Source: Devosia algicola (GTDB lineage Bacteria > Pseudomonadota > Alphaproteobacteria > Rhizobiales > Devosiaceae). From it: 64,000 nt of DNA. Position 1 is the first letter of the stretch. Every line of letters begins with the position of its first letter. The position numbers and the translations under genes are program-made. The stretch lies in assembly GCF_028816455.1 (NCBI RefSeq), contig NZ_CP118246.1, positions 3,424,501 to 3,488,500 on the forward strand. Direction: 5' to 3'. Below are positions 53,652-63,636 of this stretch, piece by piece. The notes under the pieces were generated by a model. The model worked only from the letters and a program-made list of their open reading frames with translations, did not search any database and was not told where the DNA came from.

Positions 53652-55676
53652 ATGCCTGAATTGCTGCTTGAGCTGTTTTCCGAAGAAATTCCCGCCCGTT
53701 TTCAGCGGCGCGCTGCCCAAGATCTGAAAAAATCGGTGACCAATGCTCTGGTGGATGCCGGTCTGGTCTATGAGGGCGCCAGTGCCTTTGTGACACCGCG
53801 TCGTCTGGCGCTGACCGTAACCGGTCTGCCAGCGCGCTCGCCCGATACACGCGAGGAAAAAAAGGGCCCCAAGGTTGGCGCGCCACAACAGGCGGTCGAC
53901 GGTTTTTTGCGCGCCGCGGGGCTGGCGAGCATTGATCAGGCCAAGATCGAGAGTGACCCCAAAAAGGGTGAATTTTATGTCGCGCTGATCGAAAAGACCG
54001 GTGCTGACGCCGTTGATATTCTAGGCGCCGTGCTGCCAAAAATCCTCAGTGGCTTTGGTTGGGCCAAATCCATGCGTTGGGGCAGGGGCGGCTTTAACTG
54101 GGTTCGGCCGTTGCGCGCCATTACCGCAACCTTTGGCACCGACAATGACGAGCCGGTGATAATCCCCTTTACCATCTGCGACCTGAGCGCGGGGCAAACG
54201 ACCTTTGGCCATCGGTTTTTGGCACCGGCCGCCATCAAGGTGCGCCGCTTTGAAGACTATGTCATGGCCCTCGAACGCGCCAAGGTGGTGCTGGATCTGG
54301 ATCGCCGCAAGGAGATTATCCGCACCGACGCCGAACACCTGGCCTTCGCCCAGGGGCTGAGTGTGATCGCCGATGAAGGTCTGCTCGAAGAAGTTGCGGG
54401 CCTGGTCGAATGGCCGGTGGTGATGATGGGCGCTTTTGATCCCGCCTTCCTCACCCTGCCAGAGGAAGCCATCATTGCCACCATCCGTGCCAACCAGAAA
54501 TGTTTCTGCCTGCGCGACGGCAACGGCAAGCTGGCGCCCAATTTCATCATCACCGCCAACACCGAAGCCAGCGATGACGGTGCGGTGATTACGGCGGGCA
54601 ACGAACGGGTGATCCGTGCACGGCTGAGCGATGCGGCATTCTTTTACAAAAACGATCTGGCGCTACCGCTGGAAAACGGCCTGCCCAAACTTGAAGACAT
54701 GGTGTTCCACGCCAAGCTGGGCACGCAGTTTGCCCGCGTCGATCGCCTGATCAAGCTGGCCGGTGAGATCGCACCAAAAGTGGGCGCCGATATCGAGACC
54801 ACCAAGCGCGCCGCGATGCTGGCCAAGGCCGATCTGGTAACCGGCATGGTCGGAGAATTTCCTGAATTGCAGGGGTTGATGGGGCGCTATTATGCCACCG
54901 CGCAGGGTGAACCCGCCGCGATCGCCAACGCTATCGAGCAGCACTACAAGCCGGTTGGCCCCTCTGATCAGGTCCCGACCGAACCGGTGGCCATCGCTGT
55001 GGCGCTGGCCGACAAGCTCGATCTGCTGACCGGGTTTTGGGCGATCAACGAAAAACCCACCGGTTCGCGCGATCCATTTGCGCTGCGCCGCGCCGCGCTC
55101 GGCGTCATCCGCATCATAACCGAAAACAATTTGCGCCTGCCGCTCGCGGTGGAGCCGGATCTGTTGGCCTTCTTCCATGACCGGCTCAAGGGTGTCTTGC
55201 GCGACGCCGGCGCGCGCCATGATCTGGTCGACGCGGTAATTGCAGACGATAGCAATGATCTGTTGCAAATCACCCAGCGGGTTGACGCGCTGACGGCGCT
55301 GCTATCGTGCGAAGATGGGGTCAACCTGCTGGCGGGCTACAAACGTGCCGCCAATATTCTGGTCGCCGAAGAGAAAAAGGACGGCGTCAGCTTTTCCGGA
55401 ACCGTTGATCAGAGCGTTCTGAAACTGACGGAGGAAACGGCGCTGGCCTTTGCGGTCGATGCCGTGCACGCGGCGGTCGGCGAGCATATCAAGCATGATG
55501 ACTACAAAGGCGCCATGGCCGAACTGGCGACATTGCGCAGTCCGGTTGATGCGTTTTTTACCCAGGTGCTGGTCAATGACGAAGACGCAGCCGTCCGCGC
55601 CAATCGGCTGAACCTGCTGGCGCGTTTGCGCGACACCATGCATCTGGTCGCCGACTTCTCAAAGATTGCCGGGTAG
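53652..55676 (+). CDS. glyS: Glycyl-tRNA synthetase beta subunit
   Basis: Beta subunit for tRNA recognition, 674 aa. [20 protein letters not shown] at the start, [20 protein letters not shown] and [20 protein letters not shown] are characteristic. The C-terminal anticodon-binding-like domain is complete. It is intact and converges on tlyA with a 4-bp gap. Confidence 0.97.
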   Translation: MPELLLELFSEEIPARFQRRAAQDLKKSVTNALVDAGLVYEGASAFVTPRRLALTVTGLPARSPDTREEKKGPKVGAPQQAVDGFLRAAGLASIDQAKIESDPKKGEFYVALIEKTGADAVDILGAVLPKILSGFGWAKSMRWGRGGFNWVRPLRAITATFGTDNDEPVIIPFTICDLSAGQTTFGHRFLAPAAIKVRRFEDYVMALERAKVVLDLDRRKEIIRTDAEHLAFAQGLSVIADEGLLEEVAGLVEWPVVMMGAFDPAFLTLPEEAIIATIRANQKCFCLRDGNGKLAPNFIITANTEASDDGAVITAGNERVIRARLSDAAFFYKNDLALPLENGLPKLEDMVFHAKLGTQFARVDRLIKLAGEIAPKVGADIETTKRAAMLAKADLVTGMVGEFPELQGLMGRYYATAQGEPAAIANAIEQHYKPVGPSDQVPTEPVAIAVALADKLDLLTGFWAINEKPTGSRDPFALRRAALGVIRIITENNLRLPLAVEPDLLAFFHDRLKGVLRDAGARHDLVDAVIADDSNDLLQITQRVDALTALLSCEDGVNLLAGYKRAANILVAEEKKDGVSFSGTVDQSVLKLTEETALAFAVDAVHAAVGEHIKHDDYKGAMAELATLRSPVDAFFTQVLVNDEDAAVRANRLNLLARLRDTMHLVADFSKIAG

Positions 55677-55680
55677 GGGC

Positions 55681-56418
55681 CTATCGGCGGCGAAAGACGG
55701 CGACTGTTTCAGTATTGCCATCGCCGCCGGTGATTGGCGAAGCAATCGACATGCGGTGGGCAAAATCGTTCTCGTCCATAAAGGTGATCATTTCATCAAG
55801 CGCATTGGCAATCGCCTGATCGTCGGTGACGATGCCGCCCTTGCCGATATTGCGCCGCCCCACCTCGAATTGCGGCTTGAACAGGATGATCGCATCGGCA
55901 CCGGATTTACACAGTGCCAGCGGCGCGGCAAGAATCTTGACCACCGACACGAAACTGACGTCGCTGACCAGAACGTCTATGATGTCAGGAATGATTTCGG
56001 CGGTTAAATCCTTGGCGTTGACCCCTTCATGGCTGACCACTTTGTTGGAGCCCCTGAGCCGTTGATGCAATTGGTCGTGGCCGACATCGACCGCATAGAT
56101 TTTGGCGGCGCCCCGTTCCATCAGCACCTGGGTAAAGCCGCCCGTCGACGAGCCTACATCAAGGCAGATGCGCTCTTTTACAGCGATGTCGCCAGCATCA
56201 AGTCCAGCAACCAACTTGAGCGCCGATCGCGATACATAGCGGGCGGCCGGATCATCAATTTCGATCTTGTCAGTTGGGCCAACCATCTGGTTTTGCTTGA
56301 CGGCGACCGCGCCGTTGATGGTAACGGTGCCCCGCAAGATGGCGTCGCGCGCACGAGCGCGGCTGGGCAGCAATCCGCGTTGTTCAAGCGCCAGATCCAG
56401 CCGGATCCGCTCGCTCAC
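55681..56418 (-). CDS. tlyA: TlyA family rRNA methyltransferase
   Basis: 2'-O-methyltransferase of 245 aa with an N-terminal S4 RNA-binding domain (RIRLDLALEQRGLLPSRARA) and an FtsJ-like domain (ICLDVGSSTGGFTQVLMERG, VDVLVSDVSFVSV). Relatives methylate 16S and 23S rRNA; some act as hemolysins. The start is GTG, overlapping the Sco stop as GTGA, which indicates coupling. Confidence 0.93.
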   Translation of the reverse strand: MSERIRLDLALEQRGLLPSRARARDAILRGTVTINGAVAVKQNQMVGPTDKIEIDDPAARYVSRSALKLVAGLDAGDIAVKERICLDVGSSTGGFTQVLMERGAAKIYAVDVGHDQLHQRLRGSNKVVSHEGVNAKDLTAEIIPDIIDVLVSDVSFVSVVKILAAPLALCKSGADAIILFKPQFEVGRRNIGKGGIVTDDQAIANALDEMITFMDENDFAHRMSIASPITGGDGNTETVAVFRRR

Positions 56419-57012
56419 GGCGTAACCAGCCGCTTGATCTTGGCCAGGGCCGGGGTATTTGATTCATTATAGGCAATGGTGCCGGCAAAACTGCCATCGG
56501 CCTTGATCATGTAAACCAGCGCGGTGTGATCGACCAGATAATAGGGATCGTCCGCCGCCCCGTTTATCTCTGAATAGGCGCCGAACGCGCTCTTGATATT
56601 GTCCGTCTGCTGCTGGTCGCCAACCAGACCGATGATCGAGGGATCAAAGCCTTCGACATAGGATTTGACGATAGGCAGCGTGTCGCGCGCCGGATCGACG
56701 CTGGCGAAAATGATGCGCAGATCATCCGGCTTTAGGCCCAGTTCACTGCGCCAGGCGGTGGTTTCGGCCAGTGTCGTTGGACAGACATCGGGGCAAAATG
56801 TGTAGCCGAAAAATACAAGGCTCGGTTTGCCAACCAGATCGCTTTTGGGTGAACTCGCCGCCATTCGTCGTTTCCATGGCAAAGGTCTGGCCCGAGACGC
56901 CGAGTGGCCGGGCCGGGGGCTTGAACAGATACATGGCAGTGGCGCCAACCGCCACGACAGCGACCAGCGCCCACAAGACAATGCGGAACGTCCGAATGGA
57001 TTTTGGCGACAT
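56415..57012 (-). CDS. SCO1/SenC copper chaperone, frame interrupted
   Basis: Membrane-anchored protein of about 198 aa after repair that helps build the CuA centre of cytochrome oxidase. It has an N-terminal helix (about 8-28), the metal motif FCPDVCPTT and the distal histidine in YYLVDHTALVYM. The break here differs from most others: the frames join if one A of an AAAA run near 56850 is removed, giving GGEFTQSDLVGKPSLVFFGY. The nearby AGCCT at 56816-56820 belongs to the correct frame. Confidence 0.9.
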
Positions 57013-57035
57013 GAGGTCTCTATCTGGCTATTGGA

Positions 57036-57284
57036 TCAGGCGTCCAGCGGTTCGCTGCCCACCGGCTTGCCATCCTTGGACAGCGTGATCTTCTCGATCC
57101 GCGCTTCGGCGGTCCTGAGCAGGGTCTCGCAATGGGACTTGAGCGCCTCACCGCGTTCGTAAATGGCAATCGACTCGGCCAGCGGCGCCTTGCCGCTTTC
57201 CAGTTTGCCAACGATCTGCTCAAGTTGTTCAAGCGCTGCCTCAAAGCTGAGCTTCTTGACGTCGTCATTGCTTGGTTCGGCCAT
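57036..57284 (-). CDS. xseB: Exodeoxyribonuclease VII small subunit
   Basis: Small subunit of 82 aa for single-strand nuclease [23 protein letters not shown] and [19 protein letters not shown] are the conserved helical-pair motif. The ATG at 57284 gives the standard MAEPSNDD start. It lies between the deacetylase and sco genes on one transcript. Confidence 0.94.
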   Translation of the reverse strand: MAEPSNDDVKKLSFEAALEQLEQIVGKLESGKAPLAESIAIYERGEALKSHCETLLRTAEARIEKITLSKDGKPVGSEPLDA

Positions 57285-57297
57285 GATCGGCTCCTTG

Positions 57298-58245
57298 TCA
57301 GTCATCCAGATTGCCCAGCGCGCCATCCATGAGCATGCCCACATGGGCGGCAGCGCCATTGGCCAGCCCCTTGAGGTCATACCCACCTTCGAGCAGCGAG
57401 ACAATGCGGTTGCCGCACCGGGCCTCGGCGATTTCCATCAAACGCGCCGTTATCCAGGCAAAATCCCCACCGGTCCAGTTCAACTGCGCCAACGGGTCGC
57501 GCTGGTGCGCATCAAATCCCGCCGAAATCAGGATGATGTCGGGCACAAATTCGGTCAGGTTCGGCAATATCTGATGTTGGTAGGCGGCGCGCATCATCGC
57601 ACCATCGCTATCGGGGGGCAGTGCCACGTTTAATATATTGCCAACGCCGGTTTCACCGGGATGGCCGGTGCCGGGATAAAGCGGCATCTGGTGGCTCGAT
57701 GCATAAAAAACGCTGGGATCGTCCTTGAAAATATCCTGCGTGCCGTTGCCGTGGTGAACGTCAAAATCGACGATCGCAACCCGATCCGCGCCATATTTGC
57801 GCTGGGCCTCACGCGCCACAATGGCAATAGTGTTGATCAGACAAAACCCCATCGGCGTTTCGATCTCGGCGTGATGACCGGGGGGGCGGATGGCGCAAAA
57901 AGCGTTGTCGGCCTCGCCCATAATCACCGCGTCCAGTGCCGCCAGTGCCCCACCCAACCCGGTCGCTATCGCATCAAGCGAGCGCGATGAGACGAACGTA
58001 TCGCCATCGATCTGGCCCAGACCTTCGGCGGGTCGCGCATCGCGCAGCCGCTCGAGATAGCGGGGACCGTGTACCAGACTGGCAAGCGCCAGATCGGCAC
58101 TGGGAGCGTCGCGCCGCAACAGGCCGTCGAACTGGGGTAGGGTCAATTCCTGCTCGATCGCGCGAATGCGGTCGGCGCGTTCGGGATGGCCGGCGGGTGT
58201 CGCGTGGCGCTCAAAATTGGGCTGGCTGACAAAAAGCGTGGTCAC
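57298..58245 (-). CDS. Histone deacetylase-like (acetoin utilization family) amidohydrolase
   Basis: Zinc-dependent deacetylase fold, 315 aa from the GTG at 58245, which has AAAGGTGAC upstream; an in-frame start at 58272 would add nine residues. The active-site motifs RPPGHHAE and [14 protein letters not shown], and the late [12 protein letters not shown], are intact. Bacterial relatives act on polyamines or proteins. It leads the HDAC-xseB-sco-tlyA block. Confidence 0.93.
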   Translation of the reverse strand: MTTLFVSQPNFERHATPAGHPERADRIRAIEQELTLPQFDGLLRRDAPSADLALASLVHGPRYLERLRDARPAEGLGQIDGDTFVSSRSLDAIATGLGGALAALDAVIMGEADNAFCAIRPPGHHAEIETPMGFCLINTIAIVAREAQRKYGADRVAIVDFDVHHGNGTQDIFKDDPSVFYASSHQMPLYPGTGHPGETGVGNILNVALPPDSDGAMMRAAYQHQILPNLTEFVPDIILISAGFDAHQRDPLAQLNWTGGDFAWITARLMEIAEARCGNRIVSLLEGGYDLKGLANGAAAHVGMLMDGALGNLDD

Positions 58246-58318
58246 CCTGTCACCTTTCCGTGGTCCGGGCACGAACGCCCGTCTTGACGCGCCGTCGTGC
58301 TGTTGTCAAACAGCGCGC

Positions 58319-59263
58319 ATGATGTTGAACGCTGCCGCCGCTCCAAACGATCCGCCAACCGTTGCCGCCGCCGCCCGATTGCTGCGTGCGGGCAGGTTAT
58401 GCGCCTTCCCCACCGAAACAGTCTATGGGCTGGGCGCGGTGGCAACCAACACCGATGCGGTGCTCTCTATCTATCACACCAAGGGACGACCGCGCTTCAA
58501 TCCTTTGATCATCCATTGTGCTGATCTGGCCATGGCCGAAACGCTGGCCGAATTTTCGCCGCTTGCACACCTGTTGGCCGAAGCGTTCTGGCCCGGCCCG
58601 CTGTCGCTGGTGCTGCCGCGCCGCGACAATACCGGACTTTCTGACATCGCCATGGCAGGATTGAGCACGGTGGCCATTCGTATTCCCGCCCATCCGCTGG
58701 CGCTCGAACTGCTGGCCAGCGTCGGCCAACCGCTGGCAGCACCCTCGGCCAATCCATCGGGTCGGCTGTCGCCCACCAGTGCCGAGCAGGTGCGAAAGGG
58801 ATTTGCAGGAAAAGTGCCGGTTCTTGACGGTGGGCCGTGTCTGGCCGGGGTTGAATCAACCATCATCGCCGTCGATGGCGACCGATTGCACCAATTGCGC
58901 GCTGGGGGCCTGGCCCGGTCACGCATTGAGGACTTGACCAGTCGGCGGGTGCTCGATGTCGACGCCCACGCGCCGGTCGCGGCGCCCGGCATGCTGGCTA
59001 GCCACTACGCGCCCGATGCGGCGGTGCGATTGAACGTAACCGAACCGGTGCCAGGCGAAGCGCTGTTGGGATTCGGCGCGGTTGGTGGTCAACTCAACCT
59101 GTCGGTCACCGGCGATCTGAATGAGGCGGCCCGCAATCTTTTTGCCATGCTGCAACAATTGGACGAAACCGGCGCCAGCGCCATTGCCGTGGCGCCGATC
59201 CCGACCCACGGTTTGGGCGAGGCGATCAATGATCGGCTGGAGCGGGCAGCAGCACCGCGCTGA
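58319..59263 (+). CDS. L-threonylcarbamoyladenylate synthase (Sua5 type)
   Basis: Makes threonylcarbamoyl-AMP for the t6A37 modification of tRNA, 314 aa. It has the YrdC domain (LLRAGRLCAFPTETVYGLGA, then KGRPRFNPLIIH and AAPSANPSGRLSPT) plus the C-terminal Sua5 domain (APGMLASHYAPD). The double ATG at 58319/58322 leaves the exact start open. Divergent from the deacetylase gene with a 73-bp gap. Confidence 0.95.
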   Translation: MMLNAAAAPNDPPTVAAAARLLRAGRLCAFPTETVYGLGAVATNTDAVLSIYHTKGRPRFNPLIIHCADLAMAETLAEFSPLAHLLAEAFWPGPLSLVLPRRDNTGLSDIAMAGLSTVAIRIPAHPLALELLASVGQPLAAPSANPSGRLSPTSAEQVRKGFAGKVPVLDGGPCLAGVESTIIAVDGDRLHQLRAGGLARSRIEDLTSRRVLDVDAHAPVAAPGMLASHYAPDAAVRLNVTEPVPGEALLGFGAVGGQLNLSVTGDLNEAARNLFAMLQQLDETGASAIAVAPIPTHGLGEAINDRLERAAAPR

Positions 59264-59358
59264 CGATTATCTTGGCCCTGTCGGGCACCCGATACTGGTT
59301 ACAATAGATAGTGGGCACGCCCGAGTATCGCGGCCGGGTCTGACACGCCAACCGGCGT

Positions 59359-60306
59359 TCAGTCCCTGACCTTATACGGCTTTTGGTCACGCCAGAAGCG
59401 CATCAGGCTTTCAAGGTCGGCATCGCCACCCTTGGGCAGCACGACCTTGAGATTGACGTACAGATCGCCATCACCATAAAGACCCTTGCCCTTGAGCCGG
59501 AGCGATTTTGCCGTATCAACACCCGGCGGCAGGCTCAATTCAACCGATCCGTCCAGCGTTGGCACCCGCACCTTGGTGCCCAGCACGGCTTCGTAAAGGG
59601 CAATGGGCATGTCGACGCGTATGTCGTGACCGTCCTTGCGAAACTGCTTGCTCTTGGCAAATCGAATGGTGACCAGCGCATCGCCCGACTCGCCATATGG
59701 GGAGGGCGAACCCTGGCCCTTGAGGCGGATCTGCTGGCCCTCCTCGACCTTTTCGGGCAGCTTGACCGACAACATCTTGCCGCTGGGCATGCGTACATTG
59801 ATCGCGCTGGTCTTGTGCGCATCTTCCAGCGACACCGTGGCATTGACCACAATGTCCTCGCCCTTCCCGCCATGAGCGCCGCTGGCCGTGCCACCGGCAA
59901 ACGGGTCCCATTGTGCCCCGCCTGCGCTGCGACCACCGCTGCCGCCGCCACCCGGGCGCTGCTGGCCGCCAAAGCCACTCATGAATTCTTTCAAAATGTC
60001 CTCGGCCGAAAAGCCCGCCGCGCCATTGCGCCCACCGCGCGAGGCGCCTGCATGAGTGCCCGGATTAAAACCCGCAAATTTCGGGTTGCCGTCCGCATCG
60101 ATTTCGCCGCGATCAAACTGCGCCCGCTTGGACGCATCATTGAGCAGGTCATAGGCCGACGTTGCCTCGGCAAATTTTGCGTGGGCATTGGGATCGTCAG
60201 GATTTTGGTCGGGATGGTGTGCCTTTGCCAGCTTGCGATAGGCAGACTTGATGTCTTTCTCGCTCGCCGAACGGGCCACCCCGAGAACGCTGTAGGGGTC
60301 GCGCAT
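59359..60306 (-). CDS. DnaJ C-terminal domain protein (CbpA-like co-chaperone)
   Basis: Protein of 315 aa: J domain (residues 1-70, with HPD in AHHPDQNPDD), a glycine-rich linker, and two beta-barrel client-binding domains. It lacks the cysteine-rich zinc domain of DnaJ, so it is a class II (CbpA/DjlA-like) co-chaperone. ATG at 60306 is preferred to an in-frame TTG nine bases upstream. The long open frame on the opposite strand is a codon-bias shadow. Confidence 0.93.
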   Translation of the reverse strand: MRDPYSVLGVARSASEKDIKSAYRKLAKAHHPDQNPDDPNAHAKFAEATSAYDLLNDASKRAQFDRGEIDADGNPKFAGFNPGTHAGASRGGRNGAAGFSAEDILKEFMSGFGGQQRPGGGGSGGRSAGGAQWDPFAGGTASGAHGGKGEDIVVNATVSLEDAHKTSAINVRMPSGKMLSVKLPEKVEEGQQIRLKGQGSPSPYGESGDALVTIRFAKSKQFRKDGHDIRVDMPIALYEAVLGTKVRVPTLDGSVELSLPPGVDTAKSLRLKGKGLYGDGDLYVNLKVVLPKGGDADLESLMRFWRDQKPYKVRD

Positions 60307-60429
60307 TGTATCCAATCATCTTTGTGGGGGCGTTGCTTCGCCCACAGTTCACGTCCTATATGGCGAGAGCGATCACCATTGTCCAGTTTTGCACTGGTTT
60401 TCGATTATCATTGCTGCGAGCCACGCCAA

Positions 60430-61059
60430 ATGTCCAACACGCTGACCGACAAATTGTTTGATGACAATGACCCCGCGGTGCTCGATCCGTTTGCGATTTT
60501 CGAAGAGTGGTTCGCAATGGCCCATCAAAGCGAGCCCAACGATGCCCACGCCATGGCGCTGGCCAGCGTAGACGATGGTGGCATGCCCGACGTCCGCATG
60601 GTGCTGCTCAATGCTCGTGACACCCGCGGTTTCAGCTTTTTTACCAATTTCGGCAGCGCCAAGGGCGTTGAATTGCTGGCTCATCCCAAGGCCGCAATGG
60701 TGATGCACTGGAAATCAATTCGTCGGCAGATCCGCATGCGCGGCCCGGTGGAAGTTGTAACCCCGGCTGAAGCCGATGCTTATTTTGCCTCACGCCCAAG
60801 GGGCTCGCAGATTGCCTCGGCCGCCTCAAAACAATCACGCCCGCTGGCAAACCGCGAACGATTGGCGGCCGATGTGGCCGCCCTGACCGCCCAGATTGGC
60901 GACGCGGACATGGTGCGCCCCGAACATTGGTCGGGTTTTCGCCTCGTGCCGCTCGAAATCGAATTCTGGAAAGATGGCGAGTTTCGCCTGCATGATCGCG
61001 TCCGCTACACGCGTGAGGGGACTGATATGCCCTGGTCCGCACAGCGGCTTTATCCCTGA
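60430..61059 (+). CDS. pdxH: Pyridoxamine 5'-phosphate oxidase
   Basis: FMN enzyme that makes pyridoxal phosphate, 209 aa. It has AMALASVDDGGMPDVRMVLL, GFSFFTNFGSAKGVEL, SRPRGSQIASAASKQSRPL and the end FRLHDRVRYTR, all typical. The ATG at 60430 is the first start that does not run into antisense of dnaJ. It supplies the cofactor used by several enzymes in this window (ThrC, GcvP). Confidence 0.96.
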   Translation: MSNTLTDKLFDDNDPAVLDPFAIFEEWFAMAHQSEPNDAHAMALASVDDGGMPDVRMVLLNARDTRGFSFFTNFGSAKGVELLAHPKAAMVMHWKSIRRQIRMRGPVEVVTPAEADAYFASRPRGSQIASAASKQSRPLANRERLAADVAALTAQIGDADMVRPEHWSGFRLVPLEIEFWKDGEFRLHDRVRYTREGTDMPWSAQRLYP

Positions 61060-61140
61060 AAATCAGTCAGTTAAGATCCGATTCAAACTCGAGCAACCTC
61101 TTGGCACTATGGTTGGGCCTGAAACCGGACCGATAACAGC

Positions 61141-61953
61141 GTGCGCATCTTAATCAGAACATCGAAATGGGCGATCTGGGCGCGGCGTATCGCCAGCATA
61201 GCCGTGCCTCTGGTGGTAATACCGCTGGTACTCCACCGTCTTCAATTACTGGCCAGCGACTCATTCTTGAATTTGGCACTGGTTGCCCTCGGCGTCACAC
61301 TACTCGGACTGCTTTCGGCCCTGATTGCGCTGGTGCGCCTGTGGATTATCGGCGATCAAGGCTGGGGGCGCGCCATATCTGCGATGCTCCTGTGTCTCCT
61401 GTGCCTGGTCCCGTTTTGCTATGTCGGGGTATTGGTGCTGCGCTATCCAGACGCCACCGACATCGCCACTACCGATCGGCAATTACTGCCGCTGGTGTTT
61501 GATCCGGCGACCCGGGGGATGGCCCCCCCAAGACTGCTGGGCGAGACAGGACAGGAAAAGGTCTTTCCCAACGCCAAGACGCGCAATTATCCGCTCAATG
61601 AGGATCAGGCCTTTGCGCTGGTCGCGCGCATGATCGGCGATCAGGGCTGGGAAATTCGCTTTCGACATGACCCCACCGGCCCCGGCGATCCCGGCATCAT
61701 CAATGCCCGCATGACCACCTTGCTCGGCTGGCGGGAAGAGGTCGTTGTGCGCGTTTCGGGCGATGCCAGCCGCTCCAGCGTCGATATGCGATCGGTATCT
61801 CTTAATGCCCTGCACGATTTGGGGTCGAACGGGCTGCGGATCGAAAAATTTCTGGGCGCACTTGATAATCAGGTGACGGATCTGTTGCGCGACAATCCCA
61901 ATATCAACCAGCCGATCGAGGCTGATGACACGCCTGAAACGCCAGAACCCTAA
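61141..61953 (+). CDS. DUF1499 membrane protein
   Basis: Protein of 270 aa: three hydrophobic segments in the first 100 residues, then a DUF1499 domain (TRNYPLNEDQAFALVARMI, VVVRVSGDASRSSVDMRSVS). Function unknown. The start is GTG at 61141. Its stop overlaps by 4 bp the end of the convergent metallo-hydrolase gene. Confidence 0.85.
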   Translation: MRILIRTSKWAIWARRIASIAVPLVVIPLVLHRLQLLASDSFLNLALVALGVTLLGLLSALIALVRLWIIGDQGWGRAISAMLLCLLCLVPFCYVGVLVLRYPDATDIATTDRQLLPLVFDPATRGMAPPRLLGETGQEKVFPNAKTRNYPLNEDQAFALVARMIGDQGWEIRFRHDPTGPGDPGIINARMTTLLGWREEVVVRVSGDASRSSVDMRSVSLNALHDLGSNGLRIEKFLGALDNQVTDLLRDNPNINQPIEADDTPETPEP

Positions 61954-62873
61954 AGCGCTACACGTAGGCCCCACGGGCGTCGGCTGACCCGGAGCGCACC
62001 ACTGGATTCGAGATATTCGATATGGGCCATGACCGTCATTCGCGCCGCCACCTTTATGGCAAGCGGCACGTCGGGATAGAGTTTGCCGGTGATTGCTGGC
62101 ACCGAATGAGCGCCCGCTGACACGGCGGCAATGATCTGGCTGTTGCGCTGGCGCCGATGTGCCTCCAGCGCCTTGCCATATGCCGGGCCATCCGCGATAG
62201 GGCCGCCATGAGCGGGTACATAGTACCGGTATCCGCTGGCCAGCACCCGCCCCAGCGAAGCGAAATAATCGGCCATCGACCCGTCGGGTACTGACACAAG
62301 AGTCGAATTCCAGCCCATGACGTGATCGCCGGTCAACAGGATGGGCGTGCCAACCAGACCAAATGCCAAATGATTGGCGCAGTGTCCGGGTGTCGCTATC
62401 ACCTCAAGCCGCGTCTTGTCGACCATCAGGCGGTCGCCATCGACGAGCACGCGATCAGGCACCAGATGCCAATCGCATGAATTGCGAATCGGATTGCGCT
62501 CGAACCGACGCAGCGGGCGGGACAGGCGATGTCGTCCGCCAAACCAGAGCGGCGCACCCAGTTCTCGCGCCAGTTGTGCGGCAGCGTCGCTATGATCCTT
62601 GTGGGTGTGGGTCAGGATGATGGCATCGACGCGCCGACCGTCAATGGCCTGGCGTAGTGCTGCCAGATGCAGCGAATCAGCGGGGCCGGGATCGACAAGC
62701 GCCAGCCGCTCCTGGCCGATGAGAAAACTGTTGGTGCCAGTAAAAGTATAGGGACTGGCGTTGGGCGCGGTAACCCGCACCAGATCCGGTGCCACCTGAA
62801 CCGGCCTGCCGGTTTGCGGATCAAACGCGGTGTCAAAGCTCAAAGTTGGGGCAGGGCTGGCCATTGCGCTCAC
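61950..62873 (-). CDS. MBL-fold metallo-hydrolase
   Basis: Beta-lactamase-fold hydrolase of 307 aa. The metal site is ILTHTHKDHSDAAAQLA near residues 81-97, then TPGHCANHLAF and the GDHVMGW motif. The C-terminal winged-helix-like part (HIEYLESSGALR) resembles LACTB2-type proteins, some of which are nucleases. The substrate is unknown. It is intact. Confidence 0.9.
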   Translation of the reverse strand: MSAMASPAPTLSFDTAFDPQTGRPVQVAPDLVRVTAPNASPYTFTGTNSFLIGQERLALVDPGPADSLHLAALRQAIDGRRVDAIILTHTHKDHSDAAAQLARELGAPLWFGGRHRLSRPLRRFERNPIRNSCDWHLVPDRVLVDGDRLMVDKTRLEVIATPGHCANHLAFGLVGTPILLTGDHVMGWNSTLVSVPDGSMADYFASLGRVLASGYRYYVPAHGGPIADGPAYGKALEAHRRQRNSQIIAAVSAGAHSVPAITGKLYPDVPLAIKVAARMTVMAHIEYLESSGALRVSRRPWGLRVAL

Positions 62874-62914
62874 GATAGGGACAGATTATGACGTTACACG
62901 AGCATTCCTAACGC

Positions 62915-62936
62915 ATTCGGCGCCAATTCGCCGAAT
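62915..62936. promoter_or_regulatory. Inverted repeat upstream of bioY
   Basis: ATTCGGCG and CGCCGAAT are perfect 8-bp arms around CCAATT, 24 bp before the bioY ATG. The position suits an operator. It does not match the BioR box (TTATCTATAA) known from Rhizobiales, so the regulator is unknown. Confidence 0.45.
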
Positions 62937-62959
62937 TATCGAGGTACGAAAGGTATAAA

Positions 62960-63574
62960 ATGGCCGTGACCCTGACTACGCCGAACACCCTTTTGGGCGC
63001 GCTCGCGCCAAAGGGTGAGGCTGCCAAACTCGCAACCAATCTGGTCACCATATTGCTGGGCACGCTGCTGCTCACCATCAGCGCCAAGATCAGTGTCCCG
63101 GTCTGGCCCGTGCCGGTGACCTTGACCAGTTTTGCCGTTGCCGCAATTGCCGCGGCATTCGGCTGGCGGCTGGGCGTTGCCACGGTCGCTGCCTATCTAC
63201 TCGAAGGTGCCATGGGACTTCCCGTGTTTGCGGCGGGTGGTGGTCTTGCCTATTTTGCCGGTCCGACAACCGGGTTCCTGATCGGCTACCTGCCAATGGC
63301 CTATATTATCGGCCGTGCCAGCGACATGGGCGCCGCCAACAAGCCCGCTTTGCTGTTCGGCGCCATGTTGGTCGGCGATGCCGTTCTGTTCGTTCTCGGT
63401 TTTGTTTGGTTGCTGGCCATGGCCGGGCAGGCCGGATGGATCGACCAGACCAATGTAGTTGCCTCTGCCTTTGCCAAGGCAGTGCAGCCATTCATCGTCT
63501 GGGACATTCTGAAAATGGCGCTGGCAGCGCTCAGCGTTGCCGGTGCCTGGTCACTGCTCAAAGCCCGGCGCTGA
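62960..63574 (+). CDS. bioY: Biotin transporter BioY
   Basis: Substrate-binding S component of ECF-type biotin uptake, 204 aa with six hydrophobic segments. ISVPVWPVPVTLTSFAV and LLEGAMGLPVFAAGGGL are the characteristic substrate-site motifs. No bioM or bioN is adjacent; in many alphaproteobacteria BioY works with distant energising genes or alone. A strong terminator follows. Confidence 0.95.
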   Translation: MAVTLTTPNTLLGALAPKGEAAKLATNLVTILLGTLLLTISAKISVPVWPVPVTLTSFAVAAIAAAFGWRLGVATVAAYLLEGAMGLPVFAAGGGLAYFAGPTTGFLIGYLPMAYIIGRASDMGAANKPALLFGAMLVGDAVLFVLGFVWLLAMAGQAGWIDQTNVVASAFAKAVQPFIVWDILKMALAALSVAGAWSLLKARR

Positions 63575-63596
63575 TTGTCAGATGACCAAATGAGGC

Positions 63597-63628
63597 AAAA
63601 AGGCCGGCCCAGAGGGTCGGCCTTTTTT
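63597..63628. terminator. Bidirectional terminator between bioY and gcd
   Basis: A-run, stem GGCCGGCCC/GGTCGGCC (one G-T pair) with loop AGAG, and a T-run (63623-63628). It can serve both bioY and the convergent dehydrogenase. Confidence 0.85.
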
Positions 63629-63636
63629 ATTTCGGT

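Noticed and set aside
56816..56820. AGCCT in the Sco gene as another lesion
   Set aside because: In the correct frame this AGCCT encodes the conserved GKPSLVFFGY motif, so it is genuine sequence; the break lies in the nearby A-run.
59383..60429. N-terminal extension of pdxH across dnaJ on the opposite strand
   Set aside because: This part is antisense to a conserved DnaJ protein; PdxH starts normally at 60430.
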